NCBI GenBank assembly: GCA_947371015.1
Contig: CANBNK010000019.1
Span: 1 to 58,548, forward strand
Direction of reading: 5' to 3'
DNA: 58,548 bases
Origin: Acetobacteraceae bacterium
GTDB lineage: Bacteria > Pseudomonadota > Alphaproteobacteria > Acetobacterales > Acetobacteraceae
The translations under genes and the position numbers were made by a program. Below are positions 33,682 to 43,410 of the stretch, in pieces (position 1 is the stretch's first letter; every line of letters begins with the position of its first letter). A model generated the notes under the pieces. The model did no database searches. It was not told where the DNA came from and saw nothing but the letters and a program-made list of their open reading frames with translations.

Positions 33682-33752
33682 CAGCAGGCTTCCGGATTCC
33701 GTGTCGGACGGACCCGCCTAACCCACTGGAATTGCTTCGCTAACTTCGCGAG

Positions 33753-33827
33753 TGGTTGGGGCGCCAGGATTCGAACCTGGGAATGGCGGCACCAAAAACC
33801 GCTGCCTTACCGCTTGGCGACGCCCCA
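33753..33827 (-). tRNA. tRNA-Gln (UUG)
   Basis: Complete cloverleaf on the minus strand: acceptor TGGGGCG/CGCCCCA, D-arm GCC/GGC, anticodon stem GCGGT/GCCGC around TTTTGGT (anticodon TTG), T-arm with GGTTCGAATCC, and encoded ACCA end. Its 3' end faces the integrase remnant. Confidence 0.98.
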
Positions 33828-33856
33828 CCAGCATCGGCGAAGGCGCTGAATAGAGG

Positions 33857-34714
33857 CTAGCGCCCTGCCGCGTAAAGCCCCCCAGCGTCGTGCCACCACG
33901 CCCCCGGCAATATCGCCGCCGCGCTGCGGGCAGCGGCGGGGTCGGCGAACAGGCCGAAGCAGGTGGCGCCGGAGCCGCTCATGCGCGCCAGCAGGCAGCC
34001 AGGCAGCGCCCGCAGCGCCGCCAGCACCTCCGCCACCACGGGGCAGAGCGCGATCGCCGGTGGCTCCAGGTCGTTGCGCAGCGCGGCCAGGTCGCGCGCC
34101 ATGCTGGCGGCGTCCGGCCAGGCGTCAGGCAGCACCGCCTCGGGCGTGAAGCCGGGCGCCCGGGCCTTGAACACCGCCGGAGTCGGCAGCGCCACGCCGG
34201 GGTTCACCAGCAGCAGGCCGCAGGCCGGCAGGCGCGGGGCGGGCAGCAGTACCTCGCCGACGCCCTGCATCCGCATCGGCCGGCTGGCGACGCAGACCGG
34301 AATATCGGCGCCCAGCGGCGTGGCGATCGCGGCCAGCGCCGCCGCGTCCAGGCCGCAGCGCCACAGCGCGTTCAGCGCGCGCAGCGCGGCGGCGGCATCG
34401 GCCGAACCACCGCCGATGCCGGACGCCACCGGCAGCCGCTTGGTCAGCGCCAGCGCGGCATTGGCGGGCACGCCGGCCACCGCCGCCAGGGCGCGGGCGG
34501 CGCGCAGCACCAGGTTGTCGGGCTCGGCCTGCAAGGCGGCGCCAAACACGCCATCCAGCGCCAGGGAAAGCCCGTCGGCCGCCTCGGCCCGCACGGTATC
34601 CATCGCCGGGCCAAAGACGGCGAGGCTGTCCAACACGTGATAGCCATCGGCGCGACGGCCGGTGACGTGCAGATACAGGTTCACCTTGGCCGGCGCGGCC
34701 TCGACAATGGCCAT
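33857..34714 (-). CDS. ispE: 4-(cytidine 5'-diphospho)-2-C-methyl-D-erythritol kinase
   Basis: GHMP kinase of the non-mevalonate isoprenoid pathway, phosphorylating CDP-ME at the 2-hydroxyl. The 285-aa protein has [20 protein letters not shown] at the N-terminus, the ATP loop [20 protein letters not shown], and the C-terminal [12 protein letters not shown]. It is separated by 4 bp from the TPR lipoprotein gene upstream and is probably co-transcribed with it. Confidence 0.96.
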   Translation of the reverse strand: MAIVEAAPAKVNLYLHVTGRRADGYHVLDSLAVFGPAMDTVRAEAADGLSLALDGVFGAALQAEPDNLVLRAARALAAVAGVPANAALALTKRLPVASGIGGGSADAAAALRALNALWRCGLDAAALAAIATPLGADIPVCVASRPMRMQGVGEVLLPAPRLPACGLLLVNPGVALPTPAVFKARAPGFTPEAVLPDAWPDAASMARDLAALRNDLEPPAIALCPVVAEVLAALRALPGCLLARMSGSGATCFGLFADPAAARSAAAILPGAWWHDAGGLYAAGR

Positions 34715-34718
34715 GGCC

Positions 34719-36425
34719 TCAGCGCGCCGCCTGGCTGTTCGCGGGGTAGCCGGGCAGGCCGTCGCGCAGCTTGGCCTCGATCTTCGGCACCTCCGCCGCC
34801 TCGGGGTCCGTCGTCAACGCGCGGCGCCACTGGAAGCGGCCTTCGCGCTGGCGCCCGGAAGCCCAGTAGGCATCGCCCAGATGGTCGTTGATCACGCTGT
34901 TGCGCGGCTCCAGCTCCACCGCCTTTTCCAGCCAGGTGATGGCGCCGCGCAGGTCGCCCAGGCGGAACAGCACCCAGCCCAGGCTGTCCGCGATGTTGCC
35001 ATCCTGCGGGCGCAGCTCGGTGGCGCGCAGCAGCATGGCCTTGGCGCGGTCCAGGTTCTTGTTCTGCTCGGCCCAGGAGTAGCCCAGGTAGTTCAGCACC
35101 AGCGGCTGCTCCGGCGCCAGGTCCAGCGCCTTCAGCAGATCGGCCTCGGCCCCAGCCCAGTTCTCCGAGCGTTCGCGGGCAATGCCGCGCGCGTACAGCA
35201 AGGGCCAGTCGCGCGCGCGCAGCGTGCCGGTGCGGCGCACCGCCTGGTCATAGGCCGCGGCGGCATCGGCATAGCGTTCGCGCCGGCGCAGCAGGTCGCC
35301 CAGGCGTGCCATCGGCTGGGGTTGCGCCGGATAGGCCTCGGCCAGGCGGCGCAGCAGGGCCACGCCCTCATCGGCGCGGTTCAGCTTGTCCAGCAGGGCG
35401 GCGCGGCGCAGCACCACCACGCCGGCCAGCGGGTCGTCGGTGGCGATGCCGTCCAGCGCCCGCAGCGCCGCTTCGTCGTGCGACTGGTCGGCCAGCACGT
35501 CGGCACTGAGGATCAGCGCCGGAGCAAAACCGGGGCGCAGCCGCAGCGCCAGCTGGGACAGCACCATCGCCATGTCCTGCTGCGCCTGGGCGCGCATGGC
35601 GGCGGCCAGCGCGACATAGGCCTCGGCCATGCCGTCGGCCGGGGTGGTGACGCCACGGGCGGCCAGCAGGGCGCGGCGGTTCGGCTCGGCGGCGGCCAGC
35701 GCGGCGTCGTCGCCGGTCTGGCCGATGGCGTCCAGCAGGCGCTGGGCTTCGGCGGCATGGCTGGCGCGGGCCAGCACGCCGGACGCCAGGGTGGCCAGGC
35801 GCAGGCTGGGTTCCGGCTGGTCGGCCAGGGCCAGGCGGACCAGCCGGTCGGCTTCCCGCGGGCGCCCGGCGACATCGGCAATCAGCGCCGCGTGCAGCGC
35901 GTTCAGCGCGCGCAGGCGGTTGGCGTCCACCAGCGGGCGCAGCAGCGCCAGCGCGGCATCCGGCTGGCCCCGCCCCAGCAGCACCCAGGCCAGCATGGTC
36001 GGCTGCAGCACCTGCACCGGGCCGGCGCGGTTGAGCTGGCGCAGTCGCTGCTCGGCGCGTTCCCAGCGGCCGCCCTGCACGTCGCTGCCGGCCAGCAGCA
36101 GGTTGGCGATGACGTTGTCCGGCAGCAGCCGGGCCAGGCGCAGCGCGTCGCTGCGGCCATCCATCAGCGCCGCCAGGAAGGCGCGGGTACGCAGCTCCGG
36201 CTGGTCGGGGTCCACCCGCAGGGCCTGCAGCAGGCTGTCGGCGGCAATGGTGGTGTCGGTTTCGGTGGCGGCGAAGCGCCCGGCCAGATAGGCGCCGAAC
36301 GCCCCGCTGACCGGCGCTCCGCCACCGATCTGCAGGCCGGCGCCGTCACCGCCGCCAGCGGCACAGGCCGAAAGGAGCGCCACCGCCAACAGGGGAAGGC
36401 GCCGGAAGGGGGCGTGCATGGGCAT
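34719..36425 (-). CDS. TPR-repeat lipoprotein
   Basis: A 568-aa protein with a lipobox ([14 protein letters not shown]), so probably anchored to the outer or inner membrane facing the periplasm. The rest is tetratricopeptide repeats; the clearest are near the C-terminus ([60 protein letters not shown]). Proteins of this layout beside ispE are common in alphaproteobacteria, with no assigned function. ATG 36425 is chosen; 36419 (MHAP) is an equally possible start. Confidence 0.82.
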   Translation of the reverse strand: MPMHAPFRRLPLLAVALLSACAAGGGDGAGLQIGGGAPVSGAFGAYLAGRFAATETDTTIAADSLLQALRVDPDQPELRTRAFLAALMDGRSDALRLARLLPDNVIANLLLAGSDVQGGRWERAEQRLRQLNRAGPVQVLQPTMLAWVLLGRGQPDAALALLRPLVDANRLRALNALHAALIADVAGRPREADRLVRLALADQPEPSLRLATLASGVLARASHAAEAQRLLDAIGQTGDDAALAAAEPNRRALLAARGVTTPADGMAEAYVALAAAMRAQAQQDMAMVLSQLALRLRPGFAPALILSADVLADQSHDEAALRALDGIATDDPLAGVVVLRRAALLDKLNRADEGVALLRRLAEAYPAQPQPMARLGDLLRRRERYADAAAAYDQAVRRTGTLRARDWPLLYARGIARERSENWAGAEADLLKALDLAPEQPLVLNYLGYSWAEQNKNLDRAKAMLLRATELRPQDGNIADSLGWVLFRLGDLRGAITWLEKAVELEPRNSVINDHLGDAYWASGRQREGRFQWRRALTTDPEAAEVPKIEAKLRDGLPGYPANSQAAR

Positions 36426-36486
36426 GGTTAACAAGCTAGCAGCGCCGCCGCGGCGCAGCAAAGGGCGCATCGGCGAAAGCGGGGCC

Positions 36487-37128
36487 TTAACCCAGCCGGC
36501 CGTAGCCGCCGAACTGAGCGACCACCTCCTCCAACTCCGCCGGCGTCAGCAGCACCGGCGCCAGCCCGGCCGCCAGCAACGCCAGGTATTCGCGCGCCAG
36601 GTTTTCCACTTCCCGCGCCAGGGCCACGGCCCCGGCCAGCGTGCGCCCGAAGGCCAGCACGCCATGATTGGCCAGCAGCGCCGCCTTGCGCCCGGCCAGC
36701 GCCTCCACCCCCGCCTCCGCCAGCGCCTGGGTGCCGAAGGTGGCGTAGCGCGAGCAACGGATGTCGCCGCCACCGCCCATCACGATCATGTAGTGGAAGG
36801 GCGGCAGGCCCTGCCGCGCGCAGGACAGCGCGGTGGCCAGCGGGCTGTGGGTATGCACCACCGCCTGGGCTTCCGGCCGCGCCTTGTAAAGTTCGGCATG
36901 CAGGCGCCATTCGCTGCTGGGCTTGCGCTTGCCCTTCAGCACCGCGCCCTCGGTGTCGCATTCCACCAGGTCGGCGGGCGCGGTTTCGGCATAGGGCAGC
37001 GCCGAGGGCGTGATCAGGAAGCCATGCTTGGTCCGCACCGAAAGATTGCCGGATTTGCTGGGCATGAACCCCAGCGCGTCCAGCGCCTGCGCCGCGGCGA
37101 TGAGTTCCGCGCGGACCGCCTTGCTCAC
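36487..37128 (-). CDS. class II aldolase/adducin-family protein
   Basis: A 213-aa zinc-dependent aldolase or dehydratase of the FucA/MtnB type. Motifs are SGNLSVR, ITPSALPY, SSEWRLHAELYKARPEAQAV, the zinc ligands VVHTHSP, and the third His in LLANHGVLAFG. Substrate is undetermined; MtnB, FucA and short-chain sugar-phosphate aldolases are all possible. The GTG start overlaps the TGA of the upstream GST-cupin gene (GTGA), so they are translationally coupled. Confidence 0.85.
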   Translation of the reverse strand: MSKAVRAELIAAAQALDALGFMPSKSGNLSVRTKHGFLITPSALPYAETAPADLVECDTEGAVLKGKRKPSSEWRLHAELYKARPEAQAVVHTHSPLATALSCARQGLPPFHYMIVMGGGGDIRCSRYATFGTQALAEAGVEALAGRKAALLANHGVLAFGRTLAGAVALAREVENLAREYLALLAAGLAPVLLTPAELEEVVAQFGGYGRLG

Positions 37129-38009
37129 AGGTAGCGCCGGCCGATCAGCACCCGCGCGCCGGCGGCGCCGGTGGTCTCGTAGTGCGGGGTATTGGCCGCC
37201 AGGGCGAAGCCGGCACCGGCGGCGCCGCCCTGGTCGCCGGCGGCGGCGCTGATGACGCGGAACTCCCCGGCCAGCACCAGGCCGCGGGCGTCCCAGCCAT
37301 GGGTGTGCTCGGCCAGCTTCATGCCGGCGGGCAGGCTGCGCTCCACCACCTCGGTGTAGCCCTCGGCAGCCAGGGTGCGGCGGAAGCCCTCGGCATCGAC
37401 GGTCCAGTCTTCGCGCAGCTTGCGGGCGTGCAGGGCGGCGGGGCGGGTCAGGCAGCGGTCCAGCCAGGCCAGCACCTTGGGGAAGCCGCCGAAGTCGAAG
37501 CCGTTCAGCCAGCTGCCGTAATAGATGCCCGAGAGGTTCAGGTCGGCGATGGTGAAGGTATCACCCAGCAGGTAGGGCTGGCCGGCGAGATGCCCTTCCA
37601 ACACCTTCAGCCGTGCGTCCGAGGCCGCCTTGCCGGCGGCGGCCAGCGCCGGGTCGCGCTCGGCCGGCGGCTTCATGAAGCTGTGCTGCGCCCATTGCAT
37701 GATGTTGGGCTCGGCTTCCGTCGCCGCCCACAGCGTCCATTGCAGGGCGCGGGCATGGTCGTCGCCGGCGGGCATCAGAGGGGCGCCGGCCTTGGCGGCG
37801 ATGTGCAGGTTGATGGCGAGCGATTCGAACAGGACGAGATCGCCATCCTGCATGGCCGGCAGCTTGCCGTTGGGATTCAGCGCCAGGAAGGGCGCAGCCT
37901 TGATCTCGGTGAAGGGCACCGGGACATGCTCGTAGGCGATGCCGGCTTCCTCGGCCGCCCAGAGGCAGCGGAAGTTACGGGACCGCGCGACACCGATGAG
38001 CTTGAGCAT
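37125..38009 (-). CDS. glutathione S-transferase fused to a C-terminal cupin
   Basis: A 294-aa protein. Residues 1-205 are a GST: thioredoxin-like N-domain (VARSRNFRCLWAAEEAGIAY, LNPNGKLPAMQDGDLVLFES) and an all-helical C-domain (YLLGDTFTIADLNLSGIYYG). Residues about 212-294 are a small cupin with likely metal ligands in LAEHTHGWDARGLVLAGEF and NTPHYETTG. The fusion is continuous, with no frameshift signal. The pairing suggests a metal-dependent isomerase or dioxygenase step on a glutathione conjugate. It overlaps the aldolase gene by 4 bp. Start at MLKLIG (38009), where the GST fold begins. Confidence 0.82.
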   Translation of the reverse strand: MLKLIGVARSRNFRCLWAAEEAGIAYEHVPVPFTEIKAAPFLALNPNGKLPAMQDGDLVLFESLAINLHIAAKAGAPLMPAGDDHARALQWTLWAATEAEPNIMQWAQHSFMKPPAERDPALAAAGKAASDARLKVLEGHLAGQPYLLGDTFTIADLNLSGIYYGSWLNGFDFGGFPKVLAWLDRCLTRPAALHARKLREDWTVDAEGFRRTLAAEGYTEVVERSLPAGMKLAEHTHGWDARGLVLAGEFRVISAAAGDQGGAAGAGFALAANTPHYETTGAAGARVLIGRRYL

Positions 38010-38118
38010 GGGGTGGTTCCTCCCGCCTTGATTGGGGGCGGGAGTGTCGCGGGGTGGGGCGGCGTTGTCCACCGTGACCGCCGCCCAACCACCTCAAAGC
38101 GGTCGGGCGGCTACGCAC

Positions 38119-39768
38119 TCACATCCCCCCGATGTAGTTCGGCCCGCCGCCGCCCTCCGGCGTGCACCAGTCGATATTCTGCGTCGGGTCCTTGATGTCG
38201 CAGGTTTTGCAATGCACGCAGTTCTGCGCGTTGATCACCAGGTGCACCTCGCCCTCGCCATTGCCCAACTCGGCGCCCACGGCCTCGTACACCCCGGCCG
38301 GGCAGTAGCGGCTCTCCGGGCTGCCGAAGGTGTCGTAGTTCACCGCCTTCCACTTGGCAGGGTCCTTCAGCTTCAGGTGGGCGGGCTGGTCTTCCTCATG
38401 GTTGGTGTTGCTGAGGAAGACGCTACTCAGCCGGTCGAAGGTCAGCTTGCCGTCCGGGCGGGGGTAGCTGATCTTCTCGCAGTCCGCCGCCTTCTTCAGG
38501 CTCTCGTGGTCGGCGTGGTGGGTCATGGTCCATGGCGCCTTGCCGCGGAACAGGTAGGTGTCCAGCGCGGCATTCACCAGGCCGCCCCACATGCCCCACT
38601 TGGCGAAGGCCGGGCGGATGTTCCGCACCGCCTTCAGCTCCGCATAGACCCAGCTGGCTTCCAGCGCCGCCGGGTAGCTGTCCAGCACCGCCGGGCGCAC
38701 CTCGCCGGCCAGCGCCGCGGCCACGGCCTCGGCCGCGACCATGCCGCTCTTCATGCTGGTATGCGTGCCCTTGATCTTCGGCACGTTCAGGAAGCCAGCG
38801 GTGTCGCCGATCAGCATGCCGCCCGGGAAGACCAGCTTCGGAATCGCCTGGAAGCCGCCCTCGTTCAGCGCGCGGGCGCCGTAGCTGATGCGCTTGCCGC
38901 CCTCCAGCATCTTGCGCACCTCCGGGTGCGTCTTGAAGCGCTGGAATTCATCGAAGGGCGAGAGCCAGGGGTTGGGGTAGTCCAGCCCGACGACGAAGCC
39001 GATGCTGACCAGGTTGTCCCCCAGCATGTACAGCCAGGAACCGCCATAGGTGTCGGACTTCATCGGCCAGCCGGTGCTGTGCCAGATCAGGCCGGGGGTG
39101 TGGTTCTCCTTCGGGATCTCCCACAGCTCCTTCATGCCCAGGCCATAGGTCTGCGGCGCCACGCCGTCGCGCAGGCTGTAGCGGTCCTGCAACTGCTTGG
39201 TGAGCGAGCCGCGGCAGCCCTCGGCGAACAGCGTGTAGGTCGCGCGCAGCTCCATGCCCGGCTGGTAGTTCGGCCCCTGCTCGCCCGACTTCTCGATGCC
39301 CATGACGCCGGCGACGACGCCCTTCACCTGACCATCCTCGATGATCGGCTCGGACGCCGCGAAGCCCGGGTAGATCTCCACGCCCAGCGCCTCGGCCTTG
39401 GCGCCCAGCCAGCGCGCCACGTTGCCGAGCGAGACGATGTAGTTGCCGTGGTTGTTCATCTGCGGCGGCGTCGGCATGCGGTATGCCTTCGTCTCGGTCA
39501 GCAGCATGAAGCGGTCATCCGTCGCCGGCGTCATCAGCGCCGGCGGGTCTTCGCGCCAATCCGGGATCAGTTCATCCAGCGCCCGCGGCTCCAGCACCGC
39601 GCCGGACAGGATATGGGCGCCGATCTCGCTGCCCTTCTCCACCAGGCAGACCGCCAGGTCGGCGTTCAGCTGCTTCAGCCGGATCGCGGCGGCCAGGCCG
39701 GAGGGGCCGCCGCCGACGATCAACACATCGAATTCCATCGCTTCGCGCTGGATCTCGTCCTCGGCCAT
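38119..39768 (-). CDS. electron-transfer flavoprotein-ubiquinone oxidoreductase
   Basis: Membrane-associated flavo-iron-sulfur enzyme that passes electrons from ETF (acyl-CoA dehydrogenases) to ubiquinone. The 549-aa protein has an N-terminal FAD motif (VLIVGGGPSGLAAAIRLKQL), GAVLEPRALDELIPDW, GEQGPNYQPGMELRATYTLF, GMLIGDTAGFLNVPKIKGTH and a C-terminal 4Fe-4S segment (NAQNCVHCKTCDIKDP). Length is standard. Divergent from the UDG-like gene. Confidence 0.95.
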   Translation of the reverse strand: MAEDEIQREAMEFDVLIVGGGPSGLAAAIRLKQLNADLAVCLVEKGSEIGAHILSGAVLEPRALDELIPDWREDPPALMTPATDDRFMLLTETKAYRMPTPPQMNNHGNYIVSLGNVARWLGAKAEALGVEIYPGFAASEPIIEDGQVKGVVAGVMGIEKSGEQGPNYQPGMELRATYTLFAEGCRGSLTKQLQDRYSLRDGVAPQTYGLGMKELWEIPKENHTPGLIWHSTGWPMKSDTYGGSWLYMLGDNLVSIGFVVGLDYPNPWLSPFDEFQRFKTHPEVRKMLEGGKRISYGARALNEGGFQAIPKLVFPGGMLIGDTAGFLNVPKIKGTHTSMKSGMVAAEAVAAALAGEVRPAVLDSYPAALEASWVYAELKAVRNIRPAFAKWGMWGGLVNAALDTYLFRGKAPWTMTHHADHESLKKAADCEKISYPRPDGKLTFDRLSSVFLSNTNHEEDQPAHLKLKDPAKWKAVNYDTFGSPESRYCPAGVYEAVGAELGNGEGEVHLVINAQNCVHCKTCDIKDPTQNIDWCTPEGGGGPNYIGGM

Positions 39769-39851
39769 GGGGTGCCCCTCCTATTGTCGCCTTCCCCCTG
39801 TAGCGGAGGGGCGGGTTGCGCGGAACCCCGCTGTGGCTTGATATCAGCGCC

Positions 39852-40703
39852 ATGGCGGATGTGATGACCGAAGTGCCCGACACAAGGGCCTTGCTGCTGG
39901 CGGCGTTGCGGCTGCAACTGGACTGGGGTGCCGACGAGGCGCTGCTGGACTCACCGCTGGACCGCACCGTGCCGCGCCTGGCTGCGCCCGCCATGGCGCC
40001 GGCCCGGCCTGAGGCAGCCGCGGCCCCACCCCACCCGGCCCCGCCCCACCCGGCCCCGCCCCGCCCGGCCGCGGCCCGGCCTGCCCTGGTGGCGCCACCG
40101 GCCGCCTCGCGCGCCGCCGAACTGGCCGCCAGCGCCAATACGCTCGAGGAATTGCAGGCGGCGATGGCCGGCTTCGACGGCAGCACCCTGCGCGAGACCG
40201 CCACCAACCTGGTCTTCGCCGATGGCGTCGCCGGCGCGCCGCTGATGTTGATCGGCGAGGCGCCAGGCGCCGATGAGGACCGCCTGGGCCGCCCCTTCGT
40301 GGGGGTTTCCGGGCAGCTGCTGGACCGCATGCTCGGCAGTATTGGGCTCAGCCGTGACAGCGGTTGTTACATCACCAACATCCTGCCGTTCCGCCCCCCC
40401 GGCAACCGCACGCCGACCGATGGCGAGATCAGCCTGTTCCTGCCCTTCGTGCTGCGGCACATCGAATTGGCCAAGCCAAAGCGGCTGATGCTGCTGGGCG
40501 GCGTTTCCGCCAAGGCCCTGCTGCGCTCGAAGGACGGCATCACTAGGATGCGCGGTCGTTGGCTTAAAGTAATGATTAAAGATGAGTCAACGCTTCCTGC
40601 CCTGGCAACGCTACATCCCGCCTACCTGCTGCGAAACCCCACCGCGAAGCGTGACGCCTGGGCCGATCTGCTGCTGCTGCGCAGAACATTGGACGGCGAT
40701 TAA
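39852..40703 (+). CDS. uracil-DNA glycosylase family 4-like protein without cluster cysteines
   Basis: A 283-aa protein with a Pro/Ala-rich spacer (residues about 45-90, [12 protein letters not shown]) before a UDG-fold domain. Active-site motifs are present: [35 protein letters not shown] and the C-terminal [12 protein letters not shown]. Family 4 enzymes normally bind a 4Fe-4S cluster; here the protein has only one Cys (GCYITN), and the usual ligand sites read FDGST, PFRPP and SLFLPF. It either folds without a cluster or has a changed role. ATG at 39852 starts the acidic N-terminus; longer frame not supported. Confidence 0.82.
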   Translation: MADVMTEVPDTRALLLAALRLQLDWGADEALLDSPLDRTVPRLAAPAMAPARPEAAAAPPHPAPPHPAPPRPAAARPALVAPPAASRAAELAASANTLEELQAAMAGFDGSTLRETATNLVFADGVAGAPLMLIGEAPGADEDRLGRPFVGVSGQLLDRMLGSIGLSRDSGCYITNILPFRPPGNRTPTDGEISLFLPFVLRHIELAKPKRLMLLGGVSAKALLRSKDGITRMRGRWLKVMIKDESTLPALATLHPAYLLRNPTAKRDAWADLLLLRRTLDGD

Positions 40704-40859
40704 GGCACCGGCATTGCCACTGTTTCGCCGCACTTCGCCGCGTTGCAGTAAATTTGCTGGGGTGAAGCAGAGTTTACCTGCGGCCTCGTGAAAAATAGGG
40801 GTTGCATCGGGCGCGGTTCCACCGCTATGCCGTGCACCGCCATGCGAGCTGAAAGCCCC

Positions 40860-42668
40860 ATGGCCCCGCGTACCCTTCGCCCGCTACTCAGTGGGATGAT
40901 GCTGGGAGCGACGCTTTGGTTGGGGGCTCAGGTCCCCGCCCAGGCGCAACGGGCCGATGACCAAACCGCCATGAGCGTTCCCCGGCCGAGCACCAGCGGT
41001 GCCGTGCCGGGCTTGCCGCAAGTGTTGGCTCCGTCCGACGCTGCGCGGCTGAGACGCGTCTTCGACCTCCAGTCCCGTGGGGACCTGGGCGCCGCCGCCC
41101 GGGAAACCGAGCGGCTGGACGACCGGCGGCTGATGGGCCACGTCCTGGCGGACCGCTATGTCCGCCCGGCGGCGGACCCCAGCCCGGAACTCCTGCAGGC
41201 CTGGCTGGTGCAATACCAGGACCATCCCGACGCCCCGGCGCTGCACACGCTGCTGTCCCGTCGGGTGCCCCGCGGCGCCGCCCTGCCGGAGCCGCCCGCG
41301 GCGCCGGAGCCCTTGCCGCCTGAGACCGAACTGGCGCCCGAGGACCAGGACCCCGCCGCCCCGACGTTGAGCCGCAGCCCGGCACTGGACCGCCAGGTCT
41401 GGGCCAAGGGCCGCGCCGGCGACCTGGCTGGCGGCATCACGCTGATCCAACGCTCTCGCCTCTCGCCGGCCTATGCAGCGCGGTTGAAGACCGAACTGGC
41501 CCAGGCGCTGTTCCAGGCCGGGCATGACGACGCCGCCTTCCGCGCCGCTGCCGAGGTGGCCCGCGGCACCGAGAACCGCGCCGCCGGCGCCTTCGTGGCC
41601 GGACTGGCCGCCTGGGGGCTGGAACGCTACGAGACCGCCCTGCCCTTCTTCGAACGCGCCGCCCGGGCCGAGGCCACGCCGGCGCTGCGCGCCGCCGCCG
41701 CCTTCTGGACCGCCCGCGCCGCGGTCCGCAGCCGCAGGCCGCAGCTCTATGTCTCCTGGATGCTCCAGGCGGCGCAGGAACCGCGCACCTTCTACGGCCT
41801 GGTCGCCCGCCGGGCGCTGGGGCTGCCCAGCGGCTTTGCCTGGGAACAGGACCTTGCCGGTGAGGCCGAAGCCGCCGCCGTGGCCGAGGTTGCCGGCGGC
41901 TGGCGCGCCCTGGCACTGCTGCAGGTGGGCCAGACCGCCCGCGCCGAGGCCGAACTGCGCCAGCTCTGGGGCCAGGCGAAGAACAACCCCGGCCTGGTGC
42001 AGGCCATGCTGGTGGTCGCCAACCAAGCAGGGCTGACCCAGCTGGCAGCGCAACTGGCTGCCGCTTCGCAGACAGCAGATGGCCGGCCGCGCGACTTTGC
42101 CCGCTTCCCGGTGCCGCAGCTGGTGCCCCAGGGTGGGTTCCGCGTGGACCCCTCATTGCTCTATGCGCTGGCCTTGCAGGAAAGCAATTTCAACAACCGG
42201 GCGGTCTCCCCCGCCGGGGCACGCGGCCTGTTGCAGATCATGCCCACCACCGCCAGCTATGTGGTGAACGACCCCAGCCTGCGCGGCGCCGGCGCCCAGC
42301 GCCTGCACGACCCCGCCTTCAGCCTGGAGGTCGGCCAGCGCTACATGCACGTGCTGGCGCGGCATGAGGCGGTGGAGGGCAACCTGGTGCGCGTGCTGGC
42401 GGCGTATAACGCCGGCATCGGCAACCTGCAGAAGTGGCTGCCGGCCAGCGGCCACCGCGACGACCCGTTCCTGTTCATCGAGAGCATCCCGATCGACGAG
42501 ACCCGCAACTTCGTCCAGCGGGTGATGGCCTATTCCTGGATCTACGCCAGCCGGTTAGGCCTGCCGGCGCCGACGCTGGACCAGTTGGCCAGCGGCAACT
42601 TCCCGCGCTTCGCCCAGCCGGATGAAGTGACGGCCATGCTGCGCGACCGCTCTCGCCGCCTGCACTGA
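40860..42668 (+). CDS. soluble lytic murein transglycosylase
   Basis: Periplasmic peptidoglycan-cleaving enzyme (1,6-anhydromuropeptide forming), 602 aa, of the Slt70 type. It has an N-terminal export signal (RPLLSGMMLGATLWLGAQVP ending AQAQ), a long superhelical alpha region with TPR-like units, and a C-terminal SLT domain with catalytic Glu441 in ALQESNFNNRAVSPAGARGL, LQIMPTTASYV and VLAAYNAGIGNLQKWL. ATG at 40860 is chosen as the start of the signal peptide; two upstream ATGs are possible. Confidence 0.92.
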   Translation: MAPRTLRPLLSGMMLGATLWLGAQVPAQAQRADDQTAMSVPRPSTSGAVPGLPQVLAPSDAARLRRVFDLQSRGDLGAAARETERLDDRRLMGHVLADRYVRPAADPSPELLQAWLVQYQDHPDAPALHTLLSRRVPRGAALPEPPAAPEPLPPETELAPEDQDPAAPTLSRSPALDRQVWAKGRAGDLAGGITLIQRSRLSPAYAARLKTELAQALFQAGHDDAAFRAAAEVARGTENRAAGAFVAGLAAWGLERYETALPFFERAARAEATPALRAAAAFWTARAAVRSRRPQLYVSWMLQAAQEPRTFYGLVARRALGLPSGFAWEQDLAGEAEAAAVAEVAGGWRALALLQVGQTARAEAELRQLWGQAKNNPGLVQAMLVVANQAGLTQLAAQLAAASQTADGRPRDFARFPVPQLVPQGGFRVDPSLLYALALQESNFNNRAVSPAGARGLLQIMPTTASYVVNDPSLRGAGAQRLHDPAFSLEVGQRYMHVLARHEAVEGNLVRVLAAYNAGIGNLQKWLPASGHRDDPFLFIESIPIDETRNFVQRVMAYSWIYASRLGLPAPTLDQLASGNFPRFAQPDEVTAMLRDRSRRLH

Positions 42669-42670
42669 CG

Positions 42671-42694
42671 CGTGATCCACGTCGGTGGATCACG
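42671..42694. terminator. Hairpin after the transglycosylase gene
   Basis: Perfect 10-bp stem CGTGATCCAC/GTGGATCACG with a 4-nt loop, 2 bp past the TGA. No T-run follows, so it may act as an mRNA 3' stabiliser or weak terminator. Confidence 0.55.
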
Positions 42695-42760
42695 GTCTGG
42701 CTGTTTGAGCGACCACTCCAGCGCTTCCGCGGCAGCCTGGTTGGCGGCATGCTTGGCGCG

Positions 42761-42830
42761 TCAGAGCCTGATCCGCGCAGGCGGAATCGCCGGAGCGGTG
42801 GATCAGTCTCTCCAACAACGGCTAAAGCCG
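42761..42830 (+). repeat. Dispersed palindromic element, copy B
   Basis: Begins TCAGAGCCTGATCCGCGCAG, has inner stem GGCG-GAAT-CGCC, closes with GGATCAGTCTCTCCAACAAC and is followed by a CGGCT/AGCCG hairpin (42819-42830). It lies between the transglycosylase gene and moaB. Confidence 0.78.
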
Positions 42831-42876
42831 CCAGCCCCAGCCATGCCGCGGCGGGGCTGCCCTCCAGGAGCACGTC

Positions 42877-43410
42877 ATGCCGATTGACGAGAGCCGCACC
42901 TTCCTGCCCGTGAACATCGCGGTGCTGACCGTGTCAGACACGCGCACCATGGCGGATGACAAGTCCGGCGCCACGCTGGTGGAGCGCGTCGAAGCCGCCG
43001 GGCATCACTGCGTCGCACGCGAGATCGTGCGCGATGAGCCTGACATGATCGAGGAAATCCTGCGCCGCTGGATCGCGGATACCGCGGTGGATTGCGTCAT
43101 CACCACCGGCGGCACCGGCATCACCGGGCGCGATGTGACGCCGGAAGCCTTCGACCGCGTGCTGGAGAAAAAAATAGAAGGCTTCGGCGAGTTGTTCCGC
43201 ATGTTGAGCTACCAGAAGATCGGCACCTCGACGATGCAGTCGCGCGCGCTCGGCGGCGTGGCCGGCGGCACCTACCTGTTCGCGCTGCCGGGCAGCACCG
43301 GCGCCTGCAAGGATGGCTGGGACGATATCCTCAAGTGGCAGCTCGACAGCCGCCACCGTCCCTGCAACCTGGTGGAGCTGATGCCCCGCCTGCTGGAACA
43401 CCTGACGTAG
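42877..43410 (+). CDS. moaB: molybdenum cofactor biosynthesis protein MoaB
   Basis: A 177-aa MogA/MoaB-type protein acting in molybdopterin adenylation or related cofactor handling. Motifs are IAVLTVSDTRTMADDKSG, VDCVITTGGTGITGRDVTPE, FGELFRMLSYQKIGTSTMQS and LFALPGSTGACKDGWD. Length is usual. No other moa genes are nearby. Its TAG stop forms the first bases of repeat copy C. The call of MoaB over MogA rests on length and on the FGELFRMLSY and ALPGSTGA segments. Confidence 0.92.
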   Translation: MPIDESRTFLPVNIAVLTVSDTRTMADDKSGATLVERVEAAGHHCVAREIVRDEPDMIEEILRRWIADTAVDCVITTGGTGITGRDVTPEAFDRVLEKKIEGFGELFRMLSYQKIGTSTMQSRALGGVAGGTYLFALPGSTGACKDGWDDILKWQLDSRHRPCNLVELMPRLLEHLT

